In this document: positions 16,981 through 25,326 of the stretch, piece after piece
Layout of the letters: each line of letters starts with the position of its first letter
How positions within the stretch are numbered: the first letter of the stretch is position 1
DNA from: Hymenobacter algoricola
GTDB lineage: Bacteria > Bacteroidota > Bacteroidia > Cytophagales > Hymenobacteraceae
Reading direction: 5' to 3'
Assembly: GCF_039539525.1 (NCBI RefSeq)
Contig: NZ_BAABDH010000003.1
Coordinates: 124,001-188,000 of the forward strand
Length of the DNA: 64,000 nt
Program-made: the position numbers and the translations under genes
The notes under the pieces: generated by a model
The model's input: the letters and a program-made list of their open reading frames with translations, nothing else
Databases searched by the model: none
What the model was told of the DNA's origin: nothing

Positions 16981-17649
16981 TTACTCATTTACAATCAGCC
17001 CGTCGCGCACCCGGATCATGCGCTGGGTCTGGGCGGCAATGTCGTTTTCGTGGGTCACGATGACCACCGTCATGCCCTGCTGGTGCACCTGCTTGAAGAT
17101 GTCCATCACCTCCTGGGTGGTCTGGGTGTCGAGGGCGCCGGTGGGCTCGTCGGCCAGAATCAGCTTGGGCTGGCTGATCAGGGCCCGGGCAATGGCCACG
17201 CGCTGCTTCTGCCCGCCGCTCAGCTCACCGGGCAGGTGCTCGGCCCGGTCGGCCAGCCCTACCCGGTCGAGGTATTCCAGGGCCAGCCGGTTGCGCTCCC
17301 GCCGGCTTACTTTCTGGTAGTACAGGGGCAGGGCCACGTTTTCGAGGGCGCTTTTGAAGCTCAGCAGGTTGAACGACTGAAACACGAAGCCCAGAAACTG
17401 ATTGCGGTACTGCGCCGCCCGGGTTTGCGACAGGTTGCGGTCGATGCGGGTGCCGGCCAGGGTGTAGTCGCCCTGATCGAAGTCGTCGAGGATGCCCAGA
17501 ATGTTGAGCAGCGTGCTTTTGCCCGACCCCGACGAGCCCATGATGCTCACCAGCTCCCCCTGCCGGATGTGCAGGTCAATACCCTTCAGCACTTCCAGCC
17601 GGTTGGTCCCCACCTCGTAGCTTTTACGAATGTTTTGCAGCTGAATCAT
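16981..17649 (-). CDS. ABC transporter ATP-binding protein (MacB/LolD type)
   Basis: The 222-residue ATPase has Walker A GSSGSGKST, Q-loop VFQSFNLL, signature LSGGQKQRVAIARAL, Walker B LILADEPTGALD and the H-loop VTHE. These motifs and the length match the LolD/MacB/FtsE subgroup that partners FtsX-fold permeases. It is the first gene of a five-gene minus-strand operon and starts at ATG 17649, 45 bp downstream of the predicted transcription start. An open frame extends far upstream to 18210, but the sequence before MIQLQNIRKSYEVG is not conserved and crosses the promoter. Confidence 0.95.
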   Translation of the reverse strand: MIQLQNIRKSYEVGTNRLEVLKGIDLHIRQGELVSIMGSSGSGKSTLLNILGILDDFDQGDYTLAGTRIDRNLSQTRAAQYRNQFLGFVFQSFNLLSFKSALENVALPLYYQKVSRRERNRLALEYLDRVGLADRAEHLPGELSGGQKQRVAIARALISQPKLILADEPTGALDTQTTQEVMDIFKQVHQQGMTVVIVTHENDIAAQTQRMIRVRDGLIVNE

Positions 17650-17693
17650 ACTCGGCAGTGGCTTGATGCGCTTAAATGTTTCACCTGGTAGTA

Positions 17694-17729
17694 TGCAATG
17701 CAAACATACCATTGCACTTATATTAACAA
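17694..17729 (-). promoter_or_regulatory. Promoter of the ABC export operon with an overlapping operator-like palindrome
   Basis: On the minus strand TTG (17729-17727), an 18-base spacer and TATGTTTG (17708-17701) match the Bacteroidota promoter TTG-N19-TAnnTTTG. The -7 box lies exactly inside the 9-base spacer of a perfect 7-bp inverted repeat, TGCAATG (17694-17700) and CATTGCA (17710-17716). A protein bound there would block the promoter. The remainder of the 303-bp gap (17650-17952) shows no other gene. Confidence 0.68.
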
Positions 17730-17952
17730 CCCGGCAGGAGCAGTTTTTCAGGGCACGAACCACGCCGGCAGCAACAGGCGAATAGATGCGGGCGGCTTGT
17801 AAAGGGTTGCCTGCCCACCGTAAAGTGCGCCAAATGACGCACCTCGGCTTTCGGGCCGGCCCGGTCAACCCACCCGGCCGGCGGTGGTCGCCCTGGCCGG
17901 TAGCCAAGCCGGCCGGCCCCGATCTGCGGCCGGCGCTTCTCTGTTCTCCGCT

Positions 17953-18198
17953 ATGCTCTCCTTCTTTCGCTCCGTGGTGTTGCTCCCCGCACAAGCCCGC
18001 TACCGGGCGCTGGGCCGGCTGACGGCGGTGCTGGTCGTGTGCAGCTTCAGCTTTTTTGTGAATGCGGCGGCCCCCGACATCAGCCAGCTTCCGGCGCGCT
18101 GGCGCCACCGGGTACGGCTGGCAGTAGTCGACAGCTTCTATCCGGAATCGGAGGGCAAAGGGGGCCGCTGGTTTCTTGCGGTGCCGCAGCCCCGCTAG
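17953..18198 (+). CDS. Possible 81-residue secreted or membrane-anchored peptide
   Basis: An ATG frame encodes MLSFFRSVVLLPAQ, then a hydrophobic segment (LTAVLVVCSFSFFVNAAA) resembling a signal or anchor, and a short basic C-terminal part with PESEGKGGRWFLAVPQPR. Codon third positions are G/C-rich, but the start and promoter are not evident and no family is recognised. It faces the lipoprotein gene tail to tail with a 15-bp gap. Confidence 0.35.
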   Translation: MLSFFRSVVLLPAQARYRALGRLTAVLVVCSFSFFVNAAAPDISQLPARWRHRVRLAVVDSFYPESEGKGGRWFLAVPQPR

Positions 18199-18213
18199 GC
18201 CGGCGTCCACGGA

Positions 18214-18633
18214 TTAGTTGGCGGCGCGCTTGGCCTGCATCTGGGCCTGCATAGCCCGCTTCTTGGTCTGGTACTGCTTGTACTGGGTAGCGGTGAGCAC
18301 CGTGCGCAGGTCGCTTTCGGCCGAGGTATTGATTCTGCGCAGCTCCGCGGTCAGGGCGGTTTTATCGGTACCGAAGCGCTGGCGGGCCCCGTTTACCTGT
18401 TCCACGGTGCTACGCAGAATAGTCCGCACCCTGGTCTGCTGCTCCGGGTTCAGCGCCAGCTCATCGGTCATCACGTCGGTCAGGTCGCGGGCGGCGGCTT
18501 TGGGCACGGGCGGGGCCGTCGGGGCCACCGTTACGGCTTTAGCCTCCGGAATAATCACCTTATTGCGCCGGGCGCAGCCGAACATGAGGGTACCGAACAA
18601 AGCCAGAAGAAGCAGCGGACGAGCAGAAAGCAT
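18214..18633 (-). CDS. Small lipoprotein with a Spy/LTxxQ-like helical domain
   Basis: The 139-residue protein starts MLSARPLLLLALFGTLMFGCARR, a lipoprotein signal peptide with lipobox FGC. The mature part is helical: LTDVMTDELALNPEQQTRVRTI, then a 'LTATQYKQYQTKKRAMQAQMQAK' region, summarised as residues 110-135. The spacing of Leu-x-x-x-Gln sequences resembles the Spy/CpxP periplasmic chaperone fold, though weakly. Start 18633 was chosen for the lipoprotein signal; the longer frame would overlap the GMC gene. Role unknown; envelope stress protection is a guess. Confidence 0.72.
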   Translation of the reverse strand: MLSARPLLLLALFGTLMFGCARRNKVIIPEAKAVTVAPTAPPVPKAAARDLTDVMTDELALNPEQQTRVRTILRSTVEQVNGARQRFGTDKTALTAELRRINTSAESDLRTVLTATQYKQYQTKKRAMQAQMQAKRAAN

Positions 18634-18737
18634 AGAGCGCAAAAGTTGAGAGTGCGCCCTGATTACGGCAAACGCCCCCGGTACGGCTACTTTATCGGCG
18701 GCAAAGGCCACAAAACGGGCGCAAAGCGCGGCTGGGC

Positions 18738-20780
18738 CTACAACGTCAGCTCCACCGCCCGGCCCGCCACCGCGGCCGACGTGCTGCTGGCTTTCAGCTG
18801 CTGGGCAGTGTAGTGGGCCAGGGCCATGATGGTCAGCATCGGGTTTACGCCGCTGCACGCCGGAAACGCCGAGGCGTCGGCCACAAACAGGTTCTTGACT
18901 TCGTAGGTTTCCCCGTTGGGGCCCACCGGGTGGGTGGCCGCGTCGCCGCCCATGCGGCAGGTGCTCATCTGGTGGGCGCTGTAGAGGCTGAACTGATTGG
19001 GCTTCCAGCCCAGATGGGGCAGCTGATCCAGCACTGCCGGGTTCTGCAGCTGGCCGTCTTGGGCGTAGAGCGTGGGCAGCGTGCCGTGGGGCAGATACAC
19101 TTCGGTAGCCCCCGCGGCGGCGTGAATTTCGGCGGCGGCCCGCACGCCCTGTAGCATGCTGGCGCGGTCGAAGTCACTGAGCTGGTAGTCGATGAGGGGC
19201 GCGCCGTGCTTGTCGATGCTGACCCGGCCGCCGTCCCGGTCCCGGGTCAGCACGATAAAGCTGCCCAGGTTGGCGGCCCGCTGCATCATCTGCTTGTGCT
19301 GCTCGCCGCTGAGCCACGGCAGCACCATGGCCATCAAGCCCGTGTGCGCGGGCGGCGTTTCAATCTTGGCGCCGAAGTTGGTGCCGTTGAGCATCGTGAA
19401 ACAGTCGTTTACCACCGACATGCTTGGGCCGTGCCAGGGGTCCATCCGGTGCGGGTACAGGGCCGAAACCACCACCGTGGGGTGCAGGTGCAGGTGCAGG
19501 CCCAGGTGCGGATGCCGCAGCCCGCTGCGCAGCAGCAGCGCCGGCGACTGAATGGCGCCCCCGGCCACCACTACGCGCCGGGCCCGCACCGTCACGCGTA
19601 CTTGCTGCCCGGCGGCGGTGGTATGCACGGCTTCGGCCCCGGTGGCGTGCCCGGCCTGAATCGTGACGCGCTCCACGTGGGTGTCGGCCAGAATCCGGGC
19701 GCCGTGCTCAAAGGCCCGCAGCAGGTAGGTATTCAGCGTGCCCTGCTTGATGCCGTACCGGTCGCCGAGGGTGCTGTAGCCCAGGCCCTGAAAGTGCGGC
19801 TCAGCGTCGGTGAGGCCTTTTTCGTTGCGGGGAATGAGCTTTACCTCCTGCCCCAGCCTCGTCGAGCCGTCCCACAGCGCCTGGTTCTGGCCGTTGTGCC
19901 GCGGGTAGTCAATATTCACGCTCAGGGCCCGGGATACGGTGTCGAGGCTCTTTTTAAACTCCAGAGAGGCAAAGTGGGGCACCTGATGCTCCCGGGCCCA
20001 TTCCTGCAGCACGTAGTCGGGGGTGCGGAAGGCCCCGGCCCAGTTCACGGTGGTGCCCCCGCCCAGGCAGCTGCCGGCCAGGATGCCCACGCCCCCATCC
20101 TGCGTGCTCAGCGCGCCCTTAGTGTCGTAGAGCTTGCCCAGCATGTCTACTTCCCGCTGGGTGAAGTCGCAGCCGTGGCAGTAGGGGCCTTTTTCCAGCA
20201 CCAGCACGCTTTGCCCGGCCGCGGCCAGCTCCCCGGCAATAACGCCCCCACCGGCCCCGCTGCCAATGACCAGCACGTCGCAGTCGTAGGTCACGTCGGC
20301 GGTCGGCTGCAGGGTGCGGATGGGCTTGGGCGAGTCGACCACGTCGGCGGGCCGCGGGCCGGGGTAGCCGATGGATTCCCAAGCGGCGTTGGTCTGATCG
20401 GCGCCGGAATTGCCGTAGTACAGAAACACGAGCAGCTTGCGCAGGGCGTTGAAGCCTTTGCGCAGCTGGGGCAGGTTGCTCTGAGCCCAGCTGCGCAGCA
20501 GCTGCTCCCGCTGCTCCGCCCCGAGCCGGTGAAACGGCTTCAGCGGCCCCAGCCAAGTGAGGCCCAGCATGGGGCTGTCGAGCAACCCCAGCAGCTTCTG
20601 AAACTCCCGCTGGGCGCCCTGGGGCTGCCCCGCAATTACTTCAAAGACCAGCTCCACGTTCATGCCCTCCGAGCCGGTGCGGCGCCAGAATTCGGCGTGG
20701 TCGGCCTTGCCCTCGAAGCCGGGGATAAACGTATCGGCCAGGGCACGGAGGGTAGTGCGGTGAGCGTCGGTGGGAGTCAT
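18738..20780 (-). CDS. GMC family oxidoreductase (long-chain alcohol oxidase-like)
   Basis: The 680-residue flavoprotein has an N-terminal helical extension of about 165 residues, then the FAD motif VLVIGSGAGGGVIAGEL, the GMC substrate-region GSCLGGGTTVNWAG and the C-terminal catalytic block with SAHQMSTCRMGG and CSGVNPMLTIMALA. The N-terminal extension and this motif set resemble fatty alcohol oxidases/dehydrogenases (FAO) rather than glucose or choline oxidases. It should oxidise a primary alcohol to an aldehyde. A class-3-like aldehyde dehydrogenase lies 219 bp upstream in the same direction, supporting a two-step alcohol to acid conversion, which is inference. No signal peptide is visible. 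Confidence 0.88.
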   Translation of the reverse strand: MTPTDAHRTTLRALADTFIPGFEGKADHAEFWRRTGSEGMNVELVFEVIAGQPQGAQREFQKLLGLLDSPMLGLTWLGPLKPFHRLGAEQREQLLRSWAQSNLPQLRKGFNALRKLLVFLYYGNSGADQTNAAWESIGYPGPRPADVVDSPKPIRTLQPTADVTYDCDVLVIGSGAGGGVIAGELAAAGQSVLVLEKGPYCHGCDFTQREVDMLGKLYDTKGALSTQDGGVGILAGSCLGGGTTVNWAGAFRTPDYVLQEWAREHQVPHFASLEFKKSLDTVSRALSVNIDYPRHNGQNQALWDGSTRLGQEVKLIPRNEKGLTDAEPHFQGLGYSTLGDRYGIKQGTLNTYLLRAFEHGARILADTHVERVTIQAGHATGAEAVHTTAAGQQVRVTVRARRVVVAGGAIQSPALLLRSGLRHPHLGLHLHLHPTVVVSALYPHRMDPWHGPSMSVVNDCFTMLNGTNFGAKIETPPAHTGLMAMVLPWLSGEQHKQMMQRAANLGSFIVLTRDRDGGRVSIDKHGAPLIDYQLSDFDRASMLQGVRAAAEIHAAAGATEVYLPHGTLPTLYAQDGQLQNPAVLDQLPHLGWKPNQFSLYSAHQMSTCRMGGDAATHPVGPNGETYEVKNLFVADASAFPACSGVNPMLTIMALAHYTAQQLKASSTSAAVAGRAVELTL

Positions 20781-20999
20781 ACTATGCTGATTCAGACGGA
20801 TTTTGCGCCTGCTCCGGATCAGAAGCCTACGCTTCCGAAAATATCGGGATTTTTCCGCAGATAGTCGGCATGCAGCTTAGTTTTTCAGTTGGTCACAGCC
20901 CCGTAAAAGTATCCGCCGGCGCGCAGCTCACGCTTGAGCCGCAGGGCGGGAGCTAAGGGCTACCTTCCGGCGGGCAGCAACCACCAGAATGAGACGGAG

Positions 21000-22457
21000 C
21001 TAAAACCACTTCATCACCAGCTCAATCATGCGCTTCACGGCCGGCGTGTAGGGCGGGTAGAGCAGCTTGACGGAGGTTTTGCCGATGCGCTGCTGCAGCA
21101 CACCCTTCAGGTTGGAAAACGCGTCGAAGCCGTAGCGGCCGTGACAGCGGCCCATGCCGCTGTTGCCCAGTCCGCCGAAAGGCAGCTCCGGGTGCATCAG
21201 ATGGACTATCGTGTCGTTGATGGCGGCGCCGCCCGAGGGCGCATGCTGCAGAATATAGCGGCGGTTTTCGGCGCTGCGCGAAAACAGGTACAGCGCCAGC
21301 GGCCGGGCCCGGCCGTTGACGAAGGCCACGGCTTCGGGCAGGGTGCGGTACGTACGCATGGGCAGGATGGGGCCGAATATTTCCTCCTGCCACAGCCCGG
21401 CATCGGCGGGCACGCCGTCGATGAGGGTAGGCTCGATAAAGCACTCCGAGGAATCGACGATGCCCCCCATTTCCAGGGTACCGCCGCGGCGCTGTCCTTC
21501 CTCCAGCAGCCGGCTCAGGCGCTGGAAGTGACGGCTGTTGACGATGCGGGCAAACGAGTCGGACTGCTGCACGCCCTCCCCCTTCGGGTCGTGGAGGCGG
21601 CGGGTGGCACTGCGGATTTCCCGCACCAGCTCGTCGCGCACCTGCTCCTGCACCAGCAGGTAGTCGGGAGCCACGCAGGTCTGCCCGGCGTTCAGGCACT
21701 TGCCCCACACGATTTTCTCGGCTGCGTCGCGCAGGTTGGCGGTTTCATCCACCACCACCGGCGACTTGCCCCCCAGCTCCAGCGTGACGGAGGTAAGGTG
21801 CTCGGCGGCGGCGCGCATCACCACTTTGCCCACCTCGGGGCTGCCGGTAAAGAAAATATGGTCGAAGGGCAGCGTGAGCAGAGCCGTGGACACTTCTTTG
21901 TCGCCTTCGCAGACGACTACCTCGCTGGCGTCGAAGGTTTCCTCCACCAGCTGCCGCAGCAGGCGACTGGTAGCGGGCGTCATTTCCGAGGGCTTCAGAA
22001 TGCAGCAGTTGCCGGCCGCCAGGGCCGAAATCAGCGGATCGATGGCCAGGTAAAACGGGTAGTTCCAGGGGGCAATGATGAGCACCACGCCCTTGGGCTC
22101 GGGCTGCACCCAGCCCCGGGCGCCCAGCAACGACAGCGGCGTGGGCACACGGCGCCGGCTGGTCCACTTTTTCAGGTGCTGCAGGGTGTGCTTGAGCTCA
22201 ATCTGGGAAGTATAGATTTCCGACAGGTCGACCTCGGCGGCAGGCTTGCGAAAGTCGGCGTACAGCGCCTGCTGAATGCGGGCTTGGTGGGTAGCCAGCC
22301 AGGAGGCCAGCTTTTGCAGGCGGGCGGCCCGCGGCTCCCAGCCTTCCTGCCGCAGCGCTTCACTGCGCGTCTTCAGCCGGTCGAAGGTGGCTTGCAGCGT
22401 TGGGGCGGTTACCGGAGCCGCGGGGGCCGAAGGGGAAGGAGACATAGCGTGGGGCAT
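21000..22457 (-). CDS. Aldehyde dehydrogenase, class 3 (fatty aldehyde) type
   Basis: The 485-residue enzyme has the ALDH landmarks: substrate/cofactor segment IIAPWNYPF, NAD-binding FTGSPEVGKVV, general base Glu in TLELGGKSP and nucleophile Cys in NAGQTCVAPDYLL. Its short form, lacking the extra N-terminal residues of class 1/2 enzymes, and the C-terminal PPYTPAVKRMIELVMKWF resemble class 3 and fatty aldehyde dehydrogenases, whose hydrophobic C-terminal helix can bind membranes. ATG 22457 (MPHAMSPS) or ATG 22445 are both possible starts. With the downstream GMC oxidase it may turn long-chain alcohols into acids. Confidence 0.92.
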   Translation of the reverse strand: MPHAMSPSPSAPAAPVTAPTLQATFDRLKTRSEALRQEGWEPRAARLQKLASWLATHQARIQQALYADFRKPAAEVDLSEIYTSQIELKHTLQHLKKWTSRRRVPTPLSLLGARGWVQPEPKGVVLIIAPWNYPFYLAIDPLISALAAGNCCILKPSEMTPATSRLLRQLVEETFDASEVVVCEGDKEVSTALLTLPFDHIFFTGSPEVGKVVMRAAAEHLTSVTLELGGKSPVVVDETANLRDAAEKIVWGKCLNAGQTCVAPDYLLVQEQVRDELVREIRSATRRLHDPKGEGVQQSDSFARIVNSRHFQRLSRLLEEGQRRGGTLEMGGIVDSSECFIEPTLIDGVPADAGLWQEEIFGPILPMRTYRTLPEAVAFVNGRARPLALYLFSRSAENRRYILQHAPSGGAAINDTIVHLMHPELPFGGLGNSGMGRCHGRYGFDAFSNLKGVLQQRIGKTSVKLLYPPYTPAVKRMIELVMKWF

Positions 22458-22508
22458 GGTGGCTGGGAAGAGCAGGCTCTCAAGTTCGGGAAGGAGCAGA
22501 GGAAAACC

Positions 22509-22564
22509 AAATCATATGATTTAACTGATAAATTATTTAATTATGTAAATAATCAATATGTTTG
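22509..22564. promoter_or_regulatory. AT-rich divergent control region with palindromes and a -7 box
   Basis: Between the divergent aldehyde dehydrogenase and acyltransferase genes lies an AT-rich island containing a 14-bp perfect palindrome AAATCATATGATTT (22509-22522), an inverted repeat ATTATTTA-N6-TAAATAAT (22532-22553), and TATGTTTG (22557-22564, plus strand), a full match to TAnnTTTG, 78 bp before ATG 22642. Confidence 0.5.
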
Positions 22565-22641
22565 ATATATCACCGGGTCCGGGTTGCTGGCCGGGATGGG
22601 TACGGTTTCCAACAAATCTGGCCGGGCTTCGGCATTAGCAT

Positions 22642-23790
22642 ATGGGTATCATTCGGCTGTTGCTGGCTATTGCGGTGGTCATTGCGCACTCAACTTCCAT
22701 TTTCGGCTTTCGCATGGTGGAGGGGGCCATTGCCGTGCAGGCCTTTTACATCATCTCGGGCTTTTACATGGCGCTAGTGCTCAACGAGAAATACGTGGGA
22801 CAGGCCCATTCTTACCGGCTGTTTATCACCAACCGGCTGCTGCGCCTCTACCCCATCTACTGGGTGGTGCTGGCCCTGAGCGTGCTCGGCAGCGTGGGCG
22901 GCTACTGGCTGACGGGCAACCCGTTTAAGCTCTCGGCCTACTTCGACGCGCTGCCCTACATCCAGCCGGGTGCCCTGGCCTACCTCGTGCTGACCAACCT
23001 GGTGGTGGTAGGGCAGGACGCGGTATTTTTTCTGGGCCTGAATCCGCAGACCGGCGGGCTGTTTTTTGCGCCCGACTTTCACGCCACCAAGCCGCCGGTG
23101 TACATGTTCATGTTTTTGCCCCAGGCCTGGACGCTGGGCGTGGAAATCCTGTTTTATCTGGTGGCGCCGTTTCTGGTGCGCCGCCGCGTGAGCGTGCTGG
23201 TGCTGCTGGCCCTGGGCAGCCTGGCCATCCGGCTGGGCCTGCACCAGCTGGGGCTGTCCAACGACCCGTGGAGCTACCGGTTTTTCCCGTCCGAAATCCT
23301 GTTTTTCCTGGTGGGCGCCATCTGCTACCGGGCCTATCTGGTGCTGAAAACCCGGCCGGTAGACTGGCGCGTGTACCAGGCCATGCTGGGCGCGGCCCTG
23401 CTGGTGCTGCTCAGCTACCACTGGCTGCCCACCGATCTGCCCAAGCGGGTGCTGTACTACCTGTTTTTTGCCCTGTCGGTACCCTTCCTGTTTATCCTGA
23501 CCAAGAAAAGCCGCCTCGACTACCGCCTCGGCGAGCTGTCGTACCCGGTCTACATCTCCCACATGTTCACGGGCTCCGTCGTGAAGCTGGTCCTGGATAA
23601 GGCCCACGTGCCCGAAGCTTGGTTCGGGCTGGTGCTGGTGGTCGTCACGGTGCTGTTTTCGCTGGTGCTGGTGCGCTTTATTGCCGAGCCCGTGGAGCGC
23701 TACCGGCAGCGGCGGGTTCGCCGGTTCCAACAGCCCGAACCGACTCCGGAAGCCCACTTGGGTCCTACTGTAATGGTCTTGCCGGCCTGA
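22642..23790 (+). CDS. Acyltransferase family 3 (OafA/YrhL-type) membrane protein
   Basis: The 382-residue protein is very hydrophobic, with about ten membrane helices. The N-terminal segment LLLAIAVVIAHSTS supplies the conserved active-site histidine of acyltransferase 3 proteins, and ITNRLLRLYPIYWVV contains the conserved R-x-x-R-[IL]-x-P motif (NRLLRLYP). Such enzymes move acetyl or other acyl groups onto surface polysaccharides, lipids or antibiotics. Nothing nearby identifies the acceptor; no glycosyltransferase is in the window. The start ATG 22642 is the first in frame after the promoter. Confidence 0.9.
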   Translation: MGIIRLLLAIAVVIAHSTSIFGFRMVEGAIAVQAFYIISGFYMALVLNEKYVGQAHSYRLFITNRLLRLYPIYWVVLALSVLGSVGGYWLTGNPFKLSAYFDALPYIQPGALAYLVLTNLVVVGQDAVFFLGLNPQTGGLFFAPDFHATKPPVYMFMFLPQAWTLGVEILFYLVAPFLVRRRVSVLVLLALGSLAIRLGLHQLGLSNDPWSYRFFPSEILFFLVGAICYRAYLVLKTRPVDWRVYQAMLGAALLVLLSYHWLPTDLPKRVLYYLFFALSVPFLFILTKKSRLDYRLGELSYPVYISHMFTGSVVKLVLDKAHVPEAWFGLVLVVVTVLFSLVLVRFIAEPVERYRQRRVRRFQQPEPTPEAHLGPTVMVLPA

Positions 23791-23841
23791 GCCGAACCCA
23801 TCGATAGCACATGAGTACCCAGCCTGACTTACCCCACACCT

Positions 23842-25317
23842 ATGCTTAAATCCTTACTCACCATCAGCCTGGCGCTGACGGCCGGCCAAGCTGTAAGCCA
23901 GCAAATGTTCAACAGCTCCCGCAGCAACTACTCCGGCCTGACGGGCGTGAGCTGGAACCCGGCCACGGTGGCCGACAACCGCTACGTGGTGCAGCTGCAG
24001 CTCTGGGGTATCGATGCCCACGCTACCAACACAGCCTACCGCTACACCGGCGCCTGGAGTATGACCAGCCCCGACACCGACCTGGACCTGGATCAGAAGT
24101 TTTTGACCCGCCGCGTCGACGACAAGACCAGGCGGGTGAGTGCCGGGCTCAACGTGCGCGGCCCGGGCCTGCTGGTGCGGGCTGGGGCCAAAGGCGGCCT
24201 GGCCTTCGGCACGCGGGTCCGCTCGGCCATGCAGGCCAACGAGGTAGCCGATCCGCTGATTCAAAGCGCCGTGGATGGCTTCAAGACCCGCGGCCGGTCG
24301 GCCGACAACACCTTTAATGTGAACCTGAACCTGCTGGCCGAATGGGACCTCACCTACGGCCGCGTGGTGGTCGACAACGGCTCGCACTTCCTCAAAGCGG
24401 GCCTGACCGCCAAGCGCCTCATCGGCTTCGGCTCGGCTTTCCTGCAGAGTCGCAAAACAGATTACGAAATCGTGCCCCGCACCGCGGCTACCGGCGACTC
24501 CACGTTTCGGCTCAACCGGCTGGAAGCGGCTTTCGGCTATTCCAACCCCAAAGCTTTCGATGACCTGACGGCCAACAAGCTCACCGAGATGCTCACGGGC
24601 GGCGGAGCCCCGGGCGGGGGCTGGGGCCTGGACCTGGGCGTGGTGTACGAAAAGCGGTCTGCCTCGGAGCAGTATCGCTACATCGACAAAAAAGGCGTGG
24701 AGAAAATCGACAACTCCCGCAACAAGTACCGCTACCGGCTGTCGGCCGCTATTACCGACCTGGGCAGCGTGCTCTACGATAAGGAAGCCGTGGCGTACAA
24801 CGACATCAAGGCCACCAACACCAGCGTGAGCGAGGCCGACCTGGAAGACATCGACTTCGATAACTTCGATACCCGCCTCAACCGCATCCTGCGCACCCAG
24901 ACCCACACCCGGGAATCCCGGTTTCGCGCCGGACTGCCCACGGCCCTCAACCTCGACGCCGACTACCGGCTGAGCCGGCACCTGTACGCCAACGCCTCCC
25001 TGAGCCAGGGCCTGCGCGGCCGCTACGCCGTTGGCATGCGCGCCTTTTCCTTCGTGGCCCTCACGCCCCGCTACGAAAGCAACTGGCTGGAGCTGGCGGC
25101 GCCCATCTCGCTCATCAACGGCTATTCTACCTTCACCTACGGGCTGATGCTGCGGGTGGGCGCCATCACCATCGGCTCCAATGATTTGTCGCCCCTGTTT
25201 GGCTCCAGCAGTCCGTACGGGGCCAATGCTTACGCGCAGGCAGCATTCAGCCTGGCCAACAGGGGGGCGAAAACGAAAAAGCACGGTCCGGCGCGCCTGC
25301 CGAACGCCACCAAGTAG
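23842..25317 (+). CDS. DUF5723 outer-membrane beta-barrel family protein
   Basis: The 491-residue protein starts with a signal peptide (MLKSLLTISLALTAGQAVSQ) followed by SRSNYSGLTGVSWNPATVAD, a conserved entry motif of the DUF5723 group in Bacteroidota, and then many alternating strands (for example GLNVRGPGLLVRAG, SHFLKAGLTAKRLIGFGS and GYSTFTYGLMLRVGAITIGS). This suggests a large beta barrel like FadL/PorV. A basic tail ends the protein. It is separated from the acyltransferase gene by 51 bp and may share its transcript. Function unknown. Confidence 0.82.
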   Translation: MLKSLLTISLALTAGQAVSQQMFNSSRSNYSGLTGVSWNPATVADNRYVVQLQLWGIDAHATNTAYRYTGAWSMTSPDTDLDLDQKFLTRRVDDKTRRVSAGLNVRGPGLLVRAGAKGGLAFGTRVRSAMQANEVADPLIQSAVDGFKTRGRSADNTFNVNLNLLAEWDLTYGRVVVDNGSHFLKAGLTAKRLIGFGSAFLQSRKTDYEIVPRTAATGDSTFRLNRLEAAFGYSNPKAFDDLTANKLTEMLTGGGAPGGGWGLDLGVVYEKRSASEQYRYIDKKGVEKIDNSRNKYRYRLSAAITDLGSVLYDKEAVAYNDIKATNTSVSEADLEDIDFDNFDTRLNRILRTQTHTRESRFRAGLPTALNLDADYRLSRHLYANASLSQGLRGRYAVGMRAFSFVALTPRYESNWLELAAPISLINGYSTFTYGLMLRVGAITIGSNDLSPLFGSSSPYGANAYAQAAFSLANRGAKTKKHGPARLPNATK

Positions 25318-25326
25318 CGCCGCCCG

